From Brevibacillus humidisoli (lineage in GTDB: Bacteria; Bacillota; Bacilli; Brevibacillales; Brevibacillaceae), in contig NZ_CP087263.1 in the NCBI RefSeq assembly GCF_020923435.1, forward strand, positions 3,057,970 through 3,121,969: a stretch of 64,000 nt of DNA, written 5' to 3'. The notes under the pieces were generated by a model. That model saw nothing but the letters and a program-made list of their open reading frames with translations, made no database searches and had not been told where the DNA came from. Made by a program: the position numbers and the translations under genes. This document shows, one piece after another, positions 52,847 through 62,645 of the stretch (position 1 is its first letter; each line of letters begins with the position of its first letter).

Positions 52847-54490
52847 CTAGTGATTGACAATCCCGATCGGACGTTCCGTCTCCTCACTCGGAGAATCCAG
52901 GATACAGCCTTCTTTCCAGAGCAGGTAGCGTATACTGTCGACCAATGCCTCCCAGCTCGCTTCAATCACATTGGTAGAGACACCTACTGTACTCCAGCGT
53001 TCGCCGTTATGCATCGATTCGATCAGCACCCGAACCTTGGCTGCCGTGGCCTGACTTTCATCCAGTACACGCACCTTGTAGTCGGTCAGGTACATCTCTG
53101 ACAGGCAGGGGAAGTAATCCTCCAATGCTTTGCGCAGGGCGTTGTCCAGGGCGTTGACTGGACCATTCCCTTCTGCGATCGTATGCACGATCTGACCGTT
53201 CACGTTTATCTTGACCATCGCTTCGGAGAGGATCGACTTCTCCGCCGACTTTTCCATCCATATCTTGAACGACTCCAGCACGAACAGTTGACGCTCCTCG
53301 CCTGACGCCTGCAACAGCAGCAAAGAGAGCGACGCCTCTGCTCCCTCGTATTGATATCCCTGATACTCCCGTTCCTTGATCAACTTGATCATCTCACGCG
53401 ACTCCGGCTGCTTCCGGTCAAAGGTAATATTCATCTCTTCCGCCTTGGCCAAGAGATTGCTCTGTCCGGCCAGTTCAGAGACGAGCACACGACGTCTGTT
53501 GCCGATCTGCTCAGGTACGAGATGTTCGTACGTTTGCGGGTTTTTCAGTACGGCACTGACGTGAATGCCGCCTTTGTGGGCGAAAGCACTATTGCCGACA
53601 AATGGCTGGTTGGTCGGCATCGCCATGTTGGCAATCTCCGCCACATAGCGCGACAGAGAGGTGAGCTGAGCCAAGTTTTCCGCACTGACACAGGAGTAGC
53701 CCATCTTCAACTGCAGGTTGGGAATCACTGAGATCAGATTTACATTGCCGCAGCGCTCGCCTATGCCATTGATCGTACCCTGCACCTGCGTTGCCCCTGC
53801 CTGTACGGCGGCCAACGAATTGGCCACTGCCAGCTCTCCGTCGTTATGAACATGGATGCCAATCGACGCTTGCAGACTGCTGCGCACCGCTGCCACAATC
53901 TCGCTGATCTCGTGCGGCAGACTGCCTCCATTGGTGTCACACAGGACAAGCCAATCAGCACCTGCTGCCTCTGCGGCCTCCAGTACGTTTAGGGCATAGA
54001 CCGGATTCTGTTTATACCCGTCAAAGAAGTGTTCAGCATCAAACATAACGGTTAACCCGTGCTGCTTGAGGAAACGGACCGAGTCAGCAACCATCCGCAG
54101 ATTCTCTTCCAGCGTTGTTTTCAATGCCTGCGTAACATGCAGATCCCACGATTTCCCAAAGATAGCGGCCGCCTTCACGCCGCTGTCGAGAATCGCCTTC
54201 AGATTCTGATCCTCCTCAGCGCTCACCCCCGGGCGGCACGTGCTGCCAAACGCAGCAACCACGGCATGACCCAGAGGAACCTCTTTCATACGCTCAAAAA
54301 ACGCCATATCCTTGGGATTGCTGCCCGGCCAACCGCCCTCGATGAAATCGACCCCGAACTGATCAAGGCGCACAGCGATCTTTACCTTGTCTTCGACAGA
54401 TAAGCTGATACCTTCTCCCTGTGTCCCATCACGCAAGGTGGTATCGTACAAACAGATCCGTTTCTCTCCCAAGTTTTCCAACTTCAACAC
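52847..54490 (-). CDS. cimA: (R)-citramalate synthase CimA
   Basis: 547 residues of the LeuA/CimA TIM-barrel family. Catalytic DTTLRDGTQGEGISLSVEDK, VDFIEGGWPGSNPKDMAFFE and the metal-site HVHNDGELAVANSLAAV. A C-terminal regulatory domain (from about 400) follows. The GGWPGSNPKD signature distinguishes long CimA from 2-isopropylmalate synthase. Makes citramalate from pyruvate and acetyl-CoA for isoleucine synthesis. No leu or ilv genes are adjacent. Confidence 0.93.
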   Translation of the reverse strand: MLKLENLGEKRICLYDTTLRDGTQGEGISLSVEDKVKIAVRLDQFGVDFIEGGWPGSNPKDMAFFERMKEVPLGHAVVAAFGSTCRPGVSAEEDQNLKAILDSGVKAAAIFGKSWDLHVTQALKTTLEENLRMVADSVRFLKQHGLTVMFDAEHFFDGYKQNPVYALNVLEAAEAAGADWLVLCDTNGGSLPHEISEIVAAVRSSLQASIGIHVHNDGELAVANSLAAVQAGATQVQGTINGIGERCGNVNLISVIPNLQLKMGYSCVSAENLAQLTSLSRYVAEIANMAMPTNQPFVGNSAFAHKGGIHVSAVLKNPQTYEHLVPEQIGNRRRVLVSELAGQSNLLAKAEEMNITFDRKQPESREMIKLIKEREYQGYQYEGAEASLSLLLLQASGEERQLFVLESFKIWMEKSAEKSILSEAMVKINVNGQIVHTIAEGNGPVNALDNALRKALEDYFPCLSEMYLTDYKVRVLDESQATAAKVRVLIESMHNGERWSTVGVSTNVIEASWEALVDSIRYLLWKEGCILDSPSEETERPIGIVNH

Positions 54491-54550
54491 TCCATCTTTT
54501 CCAATTGTTTAAATTGTCTTTTTATTTGATATGCTTTAGGGTTGCCTAAC

Positions 54551-54559
54551 AGTATACCA
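54551..54559 (-). promoter_or_regulatory. Extended -10 promoter of cimA
   Basis: Minus-strand TGG then TATACT (54556-54551), about 60 bases before the ATG. The -35 region coincides with the T tract of the preceding terminator and is poor. Confidence 0.5.
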
Positions 54560-54572
54560 TAGCTATTCCAAG

Positions 54573-54599
54573 AAAAAAAAGAGCATGGGTTGCTCTTTT
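54573..54599 (-). terminator. Terminator of the hydrolase operon
   Basis: Minus strand AAAAGAGCA, loop, TGCTCTTTT followed by more T. Nine pairs; it also works in the opposite direction. Confidence 0.8.
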
Positions 54600-54637
54600 C
54601 GCAATCTTGTCAAAAGTAAAGAATGGAATTGTTTTTT

Positions 54638-55474
54638 TCAGCGAGAGTGGTCGAGCACGAACTGTGCCGTAACGTCGATCGCTTCTTCCAACTGCGGCGT
54701 CGTACCCGCAAACGGATGTACCGTGTTAAATGTGTGGCCAGCTCCCTCAATCCAATGCAGGCGGCTGTTGGGTGCGGCATCGTGAAGTTGCCGGGCGCCG
54801 TTGATCAGGCGCACAGCATCCTCATCGCCTTGAACGATCAGCAGCGGCTGCGGCATCGCGCTCACCTTGGCCAGCAGATCGTATGCGTCCGCGTTTTGGT
54901 CTACGTCCTCGATGACCACCTTGGAGATCGGCATCTGCTGCTGAGTACGGCCGTTGAGAATATAGCCTACGCCGTTTTGAGCAATCTCTGCCCGTAGTTT
55001 CGCGTCAAACAGATTGACGTTGGCGATGCCGTTCCACGTCACTATCCCCCGAACCTGCGGGTTATTGGCTCCAAATAAAATGGCATCGCCTCCCCCCTTG
55101 CTGTGGCCGAGCACGAACAATCGCTCTTTATCCAAGGAAGCAGAAGCGGGAAGCTGATCGTCATTCAGCCAACGTAGCAGCGCACTCAGATCGGCAAGTT
55201 CTCGCGCGTAGGTATTGACCGCGAACTTTTCTGGTTCGTCAAACTCCGTAAGACTCTCGCCAACACCGTTGCAGGAAAAGTTGATGCGGATGACGGCAAT
55301 GCCTCGCTTGGCCAGCTGTTCAGCCGCGTACGGGAAGCTGCCCCAGTCCTTAAATCCCTTAAATCCGTGACAGAATACCAATACGGGCCGCTGCTCTTTG
55401 GCATCATCGCTGAGATGCAGATCGCCGCGTAGCGTCAGCGTCTCATCAAGCGGAAACGAAAACGAATGCATCAT
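54638..55474 (-). CDS. Alpha/beta hydrolase
   Basis: 278 residues of the serine-hydrolase fold: VFCHGFKGFKDWGSFPYAAE (oxyanion segment), the nucleophile elbow LGHSKGGGDAILFG, Asp in VQGDEDAVR and His in WIEGAGHTFNT. Resembles intracellular esterases or acylaminoacyl-peptidase-like enzymes. Its ATG overlaps the stop of the M20 gene by four bases, indicating coupled expression. Confidence 0.9.
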   Translation of the reverse strand: MMHSFSFPLDETLTLRGDLHLSDDAKEQRPVLVFCHGFKGFKDWGSFPYAAEQLAKRGIAVIRINFSCNGVGESLTEFDEPEKFAVNTYARELADLSALLRWLNDDQLPASASLDKERLFVLGHSKGGGDAILFGANNPQVRGIVTWNGIANVNLFDAKLRAEIAQNGVGYILNGRTQQQMPISKVVIEDVDQNADAYDLLAKVSAMPQPLLIVQGDEDAVRLINGARQLHDAAPNSRLHWIEGAGHTFNTVHPFAGTTPQLEEAIDVTAQFVLDHSR

Positions 55475-56682
55475 GCTTCTTCCCCTCCTGTACCCTGCAT
55501 CAGGTAGTTCAACGCGCTCAGACCAAGTACCTCTGCACTGATCTTCATTGCTGACTCATCAATGTCGAACAGTGGGTGGTGATGCGGGTAGATCGCATTC
55601 TTTTCCGGATTGCCCGCTCCTATAAAGACGAATGCGCCCGGCACCCGCTGCAGGTAATAGGAAAAGTCCTCTCCGCCCATCGTCGGCTTCATCCATTCCA
55701 CCTGTTCTTCACCGGCGGCCGCTACGGCTGCGTCACGCAGGATCGACGCTTCGTGCAGGGTGTTGATGACGGCAGGATATCCATGATCGTAATGAACCGC
55801 AGCCGTTGCTCCCATCATCGTGGCCGTACCGATCACGATCTCCTTTAGCCGGTGCTCCGCCAGATCGCGTATTTCCGGCAGAAAGGTACGAACTGTCCCG
55901 CTCATTTTGCAGGTGTCGGCAATCACGTTGGTGCTGTCTCCAGCGCGGAACGAGCCCACTGTGACCACGACGCTCTCCAGCGGACTGACATTTCTGCTGG
56001 CAATCGTTTGCAGGGTAGCGACAATGTGCGAACCCACCACAATCGAATCGACCGTCTGTTCCGGCAGGGCAGCATGTCCGCCCCTGCCCTTGATTTCGAT
56101 ATAAAAGTCATCTACGTTGGCCATCATCGGACCGGGAGCCGTCAATATCTTGCCGACAGGTGCGGGTGACCAGAGATGGGCGCCAAAGATGGCATCAACT
56201 CCCTCCAATACCCCGTCTTCTACCATCTGGATCGCGCCGCCCGGATTTTCTTCTTCTGCGTGCTGAAAAATAAAGACGATGTTTCCGCTCAACAGGTGGC
56301 GGTGACGGGCCAGCACACGGGCCAATCCCAATAGAGAGGCTGTGTGGGCGTCATGTCCACAGGCATGCATCACCCCAGGGACTTGAGATTTGTAGGACAC
56401 CTCTTTCTGATCCTGGATCGGCAGGGCGTCAAAATCTGCCCGCAGCGCGACGGTCGGTCCCGGCGCACCTCCGCACAGCAGGCCCCGAACCCCGCGTCCG
56501 CCCACCTGCGTTCTCACCTCGTCCAGTTCAAATCCGTTCAGAATCTCGGCGATCATCGCCGGTGTCTTCTCCTCCTGAAAGGAGAGCTCTGGGTACTGGT
56601 GCAGATGACGCCGCCACGCGATCATCTGATCCTCCTCTGCCCGCAGCAACTCTTTTAGATTGGATGACAACCACTCGCTCAT
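55471..56682 (-). CDS. M20-family amidohydrolase (N-acyl-amino-acid hydrolase type)
   Basis: 403 residues. Metal-site motifs MHACGHDAHTASLLGLARVL, FQHAEEENPGGAIQMVEDG and GGEDFSYYLQRVPGAF, with the dimerisation insert GRGGHAALPEQTVDSIVVGS. Related enzymes deacylate N-acetylated or other N-acyl amino acids. The ATG at 56682 follows GGGGG; the frame extends upstream through the repeat region but has no start site. Coupled with the alpha/beta hydrolase. Confidence 0.92.
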   Translation of the reverse strand: MSEWLSSNLKELLRAEEDQMIAWRRHLHQYPELSFQEEKTPAMIAEILNGFELDEVRTQVGGRGVRGLLCGGAPGPTVALRADFDALPIQDQKEVSYKSQVPGVMHACGHDAHTASLLGLARVLARHRHLLSGNIVFIFQHAEEENPGGAIQMVEDGVLEGVDAIFGAHLWSPAPVGKILTAPGPMMANVDDFYIEIKGRGGHAALPEQTVDSIVVGSHIVATLQTIASRNVSPLESVVVTVGSFRAGDSTNVIADTCKMSGTVRTFLPEIRDLAEHRLKEIVIGTATMMGATAAVHYDHGYPAVINTLHEASILRDAAVAAAGEEQVEWMKPTMGGEDFSYYLQRVPGAFVFIGAGNPEKNAIYPHHHPLFDIDESAMKISAEVLGLSALNYLMQGTGGEEA

Positions 56683-56815
56683 CGTATGTAATCCCCCGTC
56701 TTCGCAAGCTCGATTTCTTTCATCATAGCAGAAGTTGGCAGGGTTGTGCAGTTCTCCAGCGCGATCGCCGCACATCTGTCGCGGTCTCCCCATACTGTGC
56801 GGCATACTGGCAACC

Positions 56816-57134
56816 TCAGTCAGCACAGACAGTCAGCACAGAAAAACTGCCAGGGAACACCCTGATGGTCTTTTGCTTTGGACGAACCATAGTGGGGGGC
56901 GAAAGAGAAAAACAGGTTCGCTCGGCTCGTGCCAGTGCCTGCTAGGAAGCCGGGATGACCGTCTCCGCTCCAACAAATCGGTACAGCGGCCAAAAGCCCT
57001 CAAGGGGCGGGGGGATTTCCTTTCTGGATTGGGGACCGGAGCGAGCAACAACGAGGTCACTTCGAATAAAAAATGGTTGCCGATTCCATTAACAGACTGG
57101 ACTGTCAGGGTGTTCCCTAACAGTCCAGTCTGTT
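56816..57134. repeat. Non-coding region with repeats and a strong stem-loop
   Basis: It opens with a 13-base direct repeat (CAGTCAGCACAGA twice, 56816-56842). AACAGACTGGACTGT (57091-57105) and ACAGTCCAGTCTGTT (57120-57134) form a perfect 15-bp stem. Its loop contains the exact complement of AGGGAACACCCTGA at 56852-56865, 240 bases upstream. No protein is supported in 56683-57215. Confidence 0.6.
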
Positions 57135-57215
57135 AAGAAAGAAATATTGGTTTTGACGACCGGAATGGAGGCTGCGTCTATTCATTAGGCGGCCGCGTAA
57201 CGACTGAGCCGTAGG

Positions 57216-57416
57216 TTATCCTTGTCGAATAACATTAGTCGCCTGTGGCCCCTTTTGCCCTTCTACAATATCAAAGGTTACCACTTCGCCTTCCTCCAGA
57301 TTGCGGAAGCCGCTGCCGGCGATTCCCGTAAAATGGACGAAGATGTCTCCTCCACCTTCTTTCTCAATAAATCCATAGCCCTTTTCCTTACTAAACCACT
57401 TTACTTTGCCTTGCAT
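57216..57416 (-). CDS. Cold-shock protein (CspA family)
   Basis: 66 residues, the full cold-shock domain: [20 protein letters not shown] with RNP1, then DIFVHFTGI (RNP2). Binds single-stranded RNA/DNA and melts mRNA structure. GAGGAG precedes the ATG. Monocistronic. Confidence 0.97.
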   Translation of the reverse strand: MQGKVKWFSKEKGYGFIEKEGGGDIFVHFTGIAGSGFRNLEEGEVVTFDIVEGQKGPQATNVIRQG

Positions 57417-57653
57417 GATCTGCTCCTCCTCATTACTCAGGCGGTTATCCGCTTTTCTTTATCTTATGCGAGGAGGTTCGGAGGTGAACTGCCTGGTGTG
57501 CTATTTTAATCGGCTTCTCTTTCGGATAAAATGTGTAATGATTCTTCACGGGCGAGCTGTACACCTAGGGGGTGCTCAGAGTCGCGCTGCAACAGGGTTC
57601 TTCCTGGTGCGGCAAGCTCTCGCCTCCGGATTGGAAAGAGGGACGTGATCACG

Positions 57654-58130
57654 ATGCGTTATGTATGGTTGTTGCTTCTATTGTTCGCACTACTATTACC
57701 ATTTCGTACTGAGGTGGAACAGGCCATAGAGAGTGGGCGACAGGTTGTAGAAGCGGGACGGCAGATGCTGCTGGCAGGAAAAGAGTTGGCCGATTCGGAA
57801 GTTGCCCAACAGTTACAAACGTTTTTGCAGGAGAAGTACGACTCCTCCGCCCCATTGCGTCAGGCGATGTTCTCTGGTGACGGCAAGCTGCTCGCTGAGG
57901 AGTTGAAAAAAACCGAACTGGCCAACTTCAGCTTTTATCGCTCGGAGCTGTTGGATGTGGAGTTTCGCGGCAAACTGACGGGTGACGGCACGTTTCAGGT
58001 GCTCCGCTATCAGGTGAGCCAGCCTTCCGCCGAGCCGACGATCATCAAAGAATTCCAGGTTTTCCTAGACAACAGTGGGGAAGTACAAGTGGAACAAGCC
58101 TCTGCGTCAGAAGAACAGCTTTCTCGATAA
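57654..58130 (+). CDS. Hypothetical membrane-anchored or secreted protein
   Basis: 158 residues from ATG 57654 (AGAGGGACG upstream); a GTG at 57645 is possible. One N-terminal hydrophobic helix (YVWLLLLLFALLLPF) is followed by an amphipathic helix (EQAIESGRQVVEAGRQMLLA) and a mixed C-terminal domain. No family recognised. Followed after 70 bases by the AhpD-like gene on the same strand. Confidence 0.7.
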   Translation: MRYVWLLLLLFALLLPFRTEVEQAIESGRQVVEAGRQMLLAGKELADSEVAQQLQTFLQEKYDSSAPLRQAMFSGDGKLLAEELKKTELANFSFYRSELLDVEFRGKLTGDGTFQVLRYQVSQPSAEPTIIKEFQVFLDNSGEVQVEQASASEEQLSR

Positions 58131-58200
58131 GCGTGTCTTGTCACAAGATCTCCTCCTGAATCGTCATGTTGGTGTATCACGATTACAAGGAGGAATTGAG

Positions 58201-58641
58201 ATGAGATTACATCATGCGCAAGCAAATCCTGAGGCTTTTCAGACCATGCTGAAGATGGAATCGTACGTCAAAGAGAGCGGAATTGACAAGAGACTGCTGG
58301 AATTGATCAAAATCCGCGCCTCGCAGATCAATCGCTGCGCCTTTTGTATTGACATGCATACGCGTGACGCACGGAAGCTGGGAGAGACCGAAGAGCGCAT
58401 CTATCTGTTGAATGCCTGGGACGAAGCTCCCCATTTTAGCGAGGAGGAAAAAGCCGTGTTGGCTCTGACAGAAGCCGTCACGCTCATCTCGCAGGCTGGG
58501 GTCCCTGAGGAGGTGTACGAGAAGGTGCGCGCTTACTTTGACGAGCGGCAGTTCGTAGCCCTGATCATGGCGATCAATACGATTAACTGCTGGAACAGGC
58601 TGTCTGTCTCAACAGGAAAGGCGCCTGAGATCGTCAGGTAA
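58201..58641 (+). CDS. AhpD-like carboxymuconolactone-decarboxylase-family protein
   Basis: 146 residues with the redox motif RCAFCIDMHTRDARKLGETE (CxxC followed by His), as in AhpD-type alkylhydroperoxidases. The ATG at 58201 has GGAGG seven bases upstream. The frame extends back into the preceding gene but has no better start. Likely peroxide defence; no AhpC partner nearby. Confidence 0.92.
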   Translation: MRLHHAQANPEAFQTMLKMESYVKESGIDKRLLELIKIRASQINRCAFCIDMHTRDARKLGETEERIYLLNAWDEAPHFSEEEKAVLALTEAVTLISQAGVPEEVYEKVRAYFDERQFVALIMAINTINCWNRLSVSTGKAPEIVR

Positions 58642-58688
58642 AGGTTGAATCGGTAGTACACGCAACACAAGAATAGAAGGATACAGAC

Positions 58689-58742
58689 AACCCCTCCGGT
58701 AGAAGCAGGCAGCACGTGCCCATTCTCTCTTCCGGAGGGGTT
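58689..58742. terminator. Stem-loop between the AhpD-like and dynamin genes
   Basis: AACCCCTCCGG and CCGGAGGGGTT form an 11-bp perfect stem with a 32-base loop between convergent genes; weak U tract (TTCTCTT). Confidence 0.6.
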
Positions 58743-58766
58743 CTCTTACGTCCTATGATCCAATCC

Positions 58767-60737
58767 TTACCCCAGCAATTCGGCAAGCCGCTGCTGCCTT
58801 TGCCGCAGGTCTGCCATATCTACTTTCATCTCTAGTGCGGCTATGAGACCGGTGAAGTACTCCTCCACCTGTCTGGCCGCCCTCGCCCGTTCTTCCTCGA
58901 TCATCCGGGCGAGAGCGAAGGCAAAGGTCTGCGCCAAGCGTTCCCCGCCCTCTTGCAGATAGCTGCTGACAGGCTCTTGCAGCAGCTTCTCCAATTCTTC
59001 ACGCAGCTTCTGCTTTCCGTCCCGCTCAAAGAAATCCTTGGTGTTTTTAAACAGGGAAAGCGCCGCCTGCAAGTGGGGCAGCGAGGCAGACGACAGCTCC
59101 TCGTCAAAGGCAGGTGTCTGTACACGTCGCGCCGTATAGGGAGACAGACGGAAGCCGGGAGCGTGGCTCGCCAACTGTTCGCTCCACTGATCGATCAACT
59201 TGACGCCCCATCCGTTGAGAAACTTCTCCAGACGAAGCGAGGTTGCTCTGAGCTCTTGTGCCAGATCATAGCTGACCGAGCGCAGCAATTCCTGCAGACA
59301 GCTTTTTAGCACTTGTTTGAGATTGCGACCGTCATCAACCAACACAGACGGGTTAAAAGCATATTGAAACAGTTCTGCGAAGCGGAAAAAGATGCGTTGC
59401 TTGACGTAGTACAACAGTTCCTCGCGCTCACTGTCCAACTCCCGCTCAACGGAAGCAGACAGAAAAGAGTCAAGCGTCTCCAAGGTCTGCCGACGCACTT
59501 CACTTAATTCTTCTCTTCGTTGGCTGCGGACCTCTTCCCCCTGTTCAGCCAGGGAGATCATCTCGGCAAGGTTGCTGGAGGCCCGTCTCATCTCACTCTC
59601 CGCCGCTTCCACTGCCATCTGCGTCAGTTCCTCCAGCGTAAAACGGAGAAAATCCTGCTCAAACACGGGAAGTCCGGAGAGAGCCAGCGCCCGCTCAGCA
59701 GCCGGCAGCGGCCCATTCTCTGCTGTGCCGGTTCGCTGACGGTATACCTTTTCTGCAGAGCCGGACAGCTTGCCCTTTTCGTGCAGTTTGGCCAGTAAGG
59801 CGGTCTGGCTGGAGAGCGGATAGATCCGCGGGTGGCGAATACCGCAGGCAAGCAGATTTTTTTCCACATGGGAGAGTACTCCGCTCAACTCTTCCGGTGA
59901 AGCAGCCAGATCGGCAGCATTGACAATAAAGAACATCTTGTCCAGTTCAAACGTCTCTTTGACCCGTCCCATCTGCAGCAAAAACTCACGGTCAGCCTGA
60001 GAAAAGGCGTGGTTGTAGTACGTGACGAACAGGACGGCGTCCGCGTTTTTCATGTAGTCGAAAGCGACGCCGGTATGCCGCGCATTAATCGAGTCAGCTC
60101 CCGGCGTGTCCACTAGTGTAATCCCCTGAGCGGTCAATGGGCACTCGTAGAACAGTTCCACCAATTCGACAAAACAAGCCTTCTCCTCTTTGGCTACGAA
60201 CCCTTTAAACGCCTTCATATCGACAACCTGCTCGCCGCCCAGCAGGTCGGCCATCTCCGGCCACCCTTTGATGACCGCCTTTAAAAATGTGTAATGCGGC
60301 TTGGCAGTTGGCGCAATCTGGGAAACATCGATGCTTCCTACCGCATCGAGGCCGCTTTGCAGGTCGTCTGTGACGATCTCAAAGACGGCAAGTGACCGCT
60401 TGATATCGCTCTCCATCGCTTCAGCCGTCTTCAGCAGGACGCGGACCGTTCCGTGCGGAGCATCATCGGTCGGCGGCATGATCTTGTTGATCGCTGCAGT
60501 CGTCGGGTTGGGCGAGACCGGCAGGACCATATCGCCCAGCAGGGCATTGGCAAACGAAGACTTGCCCGCACTGAACGCGCCAAACAAGGCCACTGTAAAA
60601 CGATTGGCACCCAGCCGCTCGGCACGCTCGATCAATGACTGCGATTGGGTCTGCATGCCGGGCAATCCGGCAATCTCGGCACTGACGAGGCGCAGTCGCT
60701 CAGCCGTATCCAATAGTTTTGTCTGTACCAGGTTCAT
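58767..60737 (-). CDS. Dynamin-like GTPase, second of a pair
   Basis: 656 residues. GTPase with P-loop GAFSAGKSSFANALLG, switch Thr in NPTTAAINK, DTPGADSINA and NAAD in place of TKxD. Long helical stalk regions follow, with FFERDGKQKLREELEKLLQE and MIEEERARAARQVEEYF near the C-terminus. Bacterial dynamins remodel or protect membranes. It begins three bases after the stop of the preceding dynamin gene, so the two are cotranscribed. It corresponds to the second half of fused DynA proteins. Confidence 0.9.
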   Translation of the reverse strand: MNLVQTKLLDTAERLRLVSAEIAGLPGMQTQSQSLIERAERLGANRFTVALFGAFSAGKSSFANALLGDMVLPVSPNPTTAAINKIMPPTDDAPHGTVRVLLKTAEAMESDIKRSLAVFEIVTDDLQSGLDAVGSIDVSQIAPTAKPHYTFLKAVIKGWPEMADLLGGEQVVDMKAFKGFVAKEEKACFVELVELFYECPLTAQGITLVDTPGADSINARHTGVAFDYMKNADAVLFVTYYNHAFSQADREFLLQMGRVKETFELDKMFFIVNAADLAASPEELSGVLSHVEKNLLACGIRHPRIYPLSSQTALLAKLHEKGKLSGSAEKVYRQRTGTAENGPLPAAERALALSGLPVFEQDFLRFTLEELTQMAVEAAESEMRRASSNLAEMISLAEQGEEVRSQRREELSEVRRQTLETLDSFLSASVERELDSEREELLYYVKQRIFFRFAELFQYAFNPSVLVDDGRNLKQVLKSCLQELLRSVSYDLAQELRATSLRLEKFLNGWGVKLIDQWSEQLASHAPGFRLSPYTARRVQTPAFDEELSSASLPHLQAALSLFKNTKDFFERDGKQKLREELEKLLQEPVSSYLQEGGERLAQTFAFALARMIEEERARAARQVEEYFTGLIAALEMKVDMADLRQRQQRLAELLG

Positions 60738-60740
60738 GGT

Positions 60741-62375
60741 TTACTCTCCCTCTAGCAAAATCGATCGCAGTCGTTCAGCAGCCGCCTCTTCCGCCGCGGC
60801 AAGCTGAGCCTGCGACTCCAGCATTCCCTTTACCTCGCGAAGCTTCTCCATACGTAGGGTTAGCTCGCTGCGCTCCAGCGCCGAGCGTTCTTTCAGCCGT
60901 GCGGCTATCTGCTCGATCAGGGTTAGGCCAATCCTTCGATATTCCGCTTTGATGCCATCGGAAATGTCCTGACAGTAGTTGAGCACGTATTCTCGGGAAC
61001 CGGCGCCCGGCTTCACCCGGTCGGCGAGGTACTCGGGCGTCACTTCAACCTCTACCTTGTGCACGGCCGCATGATACTCTTCGTCGTGCAAGCCGTACCC
61101 CTCCGGCAGTTTTACCATCAACTGCTTAAAGTGTCTGTCGAGATTGGCCTCCACTTTGTCTCGGAAATCGCCTAAAAGCCCCTCCAGTCGGGCCGCGCGC
61201 TCTTCTTCCGTCTTTTTTGACGCAAAGAGCAGACCCACCTTAAAGTCTGGACGACGGCTCTCCAGATAGCGCTCTGCTGCTTCATTGGTGCTGTAGTAGG
61301 TGAGGCGGGCGTTTTCCAACAGCTTGGTCAGTTCTGTCTTCATCTCATCCAATGCACGATTCGGAGTCGCCTCCAGTTCGGCGATACGCTGTTCCGTTTG
61401 TGCCAGCGCATCCTCCACATCTTCCCGATCGTTGCTGTCCATCCCCTCTGCAGCCGCGGCCAACTCTGCCTCCAGCGCATGCCGCTGTTCTTCATGCTGT
61501 CTGATGTGATAGCGACGGTGCTCCTCGACCAGATACAGGGCGGAGCGGGTAACGCTTGTCCGCACCAGTTGCGTCCGCTGTGCGAGCAGTTCCGTCAACT
61601 GACCGAAAAACGCCTCATACTGATTTTCCGGGTGATCCGGTTCAGCAAGTGACGTGTAAAAAATGGCATCGGGCGCGATGTTCCAGTTTTCAAACGCTTC
61701 TTCTACACTCTCTCTGTAGTCGTCGAAATCCAATTCAAAATCGACGTGCTTGTCAATCATATTAATCACCAAAAAGACCGGTTTTCCCCGATCCTTCAGT
61801 GTCTTGGTAAACTGAAAGTTTTCCTCTGCCTGCACGTGATTGTAATCCATCATGTAAATCACCGCATCGGCCAGATGCAGCGCCGATTCCGTGGCGACTT
61901 TATGGGCAGCATCGGTCGAATCGATGCCAGGGGTATCCAACAAAGCAGCATGCTCGCCGAGAAAAATGTCAGGGCAGGATATCTCCACCCATTCCACCGT
62001 ATCTCCGTCTGCTGCAAACCGCTTCAATTCTTCCATCTCTGTCTCAGGATCGAAGTGAAGCACCCCTTGCTGGCGCGTATGGACGCGGGCAACCGATTCG
62101 CCACCGCGGATTTTGACCACGTTGGCGCTGGTGGGGATCGGATTGGACGGCAGCAGTTCTCTGCCGAGCAGCCTGTTGATCATGGTCGACTTTCCAGCCG
62201 AAAAATGGCCGCAAAAAGCGATCACCAATTCTCCTCCGCCCGCTTTTTCCGCCAACTGCCGCAGCTTAGCCGCCGTGCCGCTATCGCCTGTCTCCTCCGC
62301 CAGGCGGGCAGCGCGCTCGATCCGCTCGGCCATCTCCGGAAAACTCCCCTTCTCCATCACTTGCTTGCTGTTCAC
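60741..62375 (-). CDS. Dynamin-like GTPase, first of a pair
   Basis: 544 residues. P-loop GHFSAGKSTMINRLLG, switch NPIPTSANVVK, DTPGIDSTDAAHK and NMIDKH. Helical stalk with the coiled segment EEQRHALEAELAAAAEGMDS. Shares the fold of its neighbour but is clearly diverged. Together the pair totals 1200 residues, close to the 1193 of B. subtilis DynA, which has two such GTPases in one chain. Confidence 0.9.
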   Translation of the reverse strand: MNSKQVMEKGSFPEMAERIERAARLAEETGDSGTAAKLRQLAEKAGGGELVIAFCGHFSAGKSTMINRLLGRELLPSNPIPTSANVVKIRGGESVARVHTRQQGVLHFDPETEMEELKRFAADGDTVEWVEISCPDIFLGEHAALLDTPGIDSTDAAHKVATESALHLADAVIYMMDYNHVQAEENFQFTKTLKDRGKPVFLVINMIDKHVDFELDFDDYRESVEEAFENWNIAPDAIFYTSLAEPDHPENQYEAFFGQLTELLAQRTQLVRTSVTRSALYLVEEHRRYHIRQHEEQRHALEAELAAAAEGMDSNDREDVEDALAQTEQRIAELEATPNRALDEMKTELTKLLENARLTYYSTNEAAERYLESRRPDFKVGLLFASKKTEEERAARLEGLLGDFRDKVEANLDRHFKQLMVKLPEGYGLHDEEYHAAVHKVEVEVTPEYLADRVKPGAGSREYVLNYCQDISDGIKAEYRRIGLTLIEQIAARLKERSALERSELTLRMEKLREVKGMLESQAQLAAAEEAAAERLRSILLEGE

Positions 62376-62489
62376 GACTCGATCATCTCCATCTGTCTAC
62401 TTCACCATGCCGAATGTACCATACCTCATCCGTTTGTTCAACGACTAGAAACAGGATGGAGTGAGAAAACTGCGATCCTTGAGAGAAGT

Positions 62490-62533
62490 CAAAAAAATAA
62501 GAAAGGCTGCGATGGAGTGATGATCGCAGCCTT
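62490..62533 (-). terminator. Terminator of the luciferase-like oxidoreductase gene
   Basis: Minus strand AAGGCTGCGAT (62533-62523), loop, ATCGCAGCCTT (62513-62503), then TTCTTATTTTTTT. Eleven pairs. Located in the gap 62376-62645, which holds no gene. Confidence 0.88.
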
Positions 62534-62645
62534 GTAATGTCATCGGAAGGTACTGCTGCCCGATCCCCCTGTCGGCTATCGGTGGGCAAAATAACCGTTC
62601 ACTGATCTGCTTTTCTGGGTTAGAAAGCGGGCGGCCTCCCGTTCA

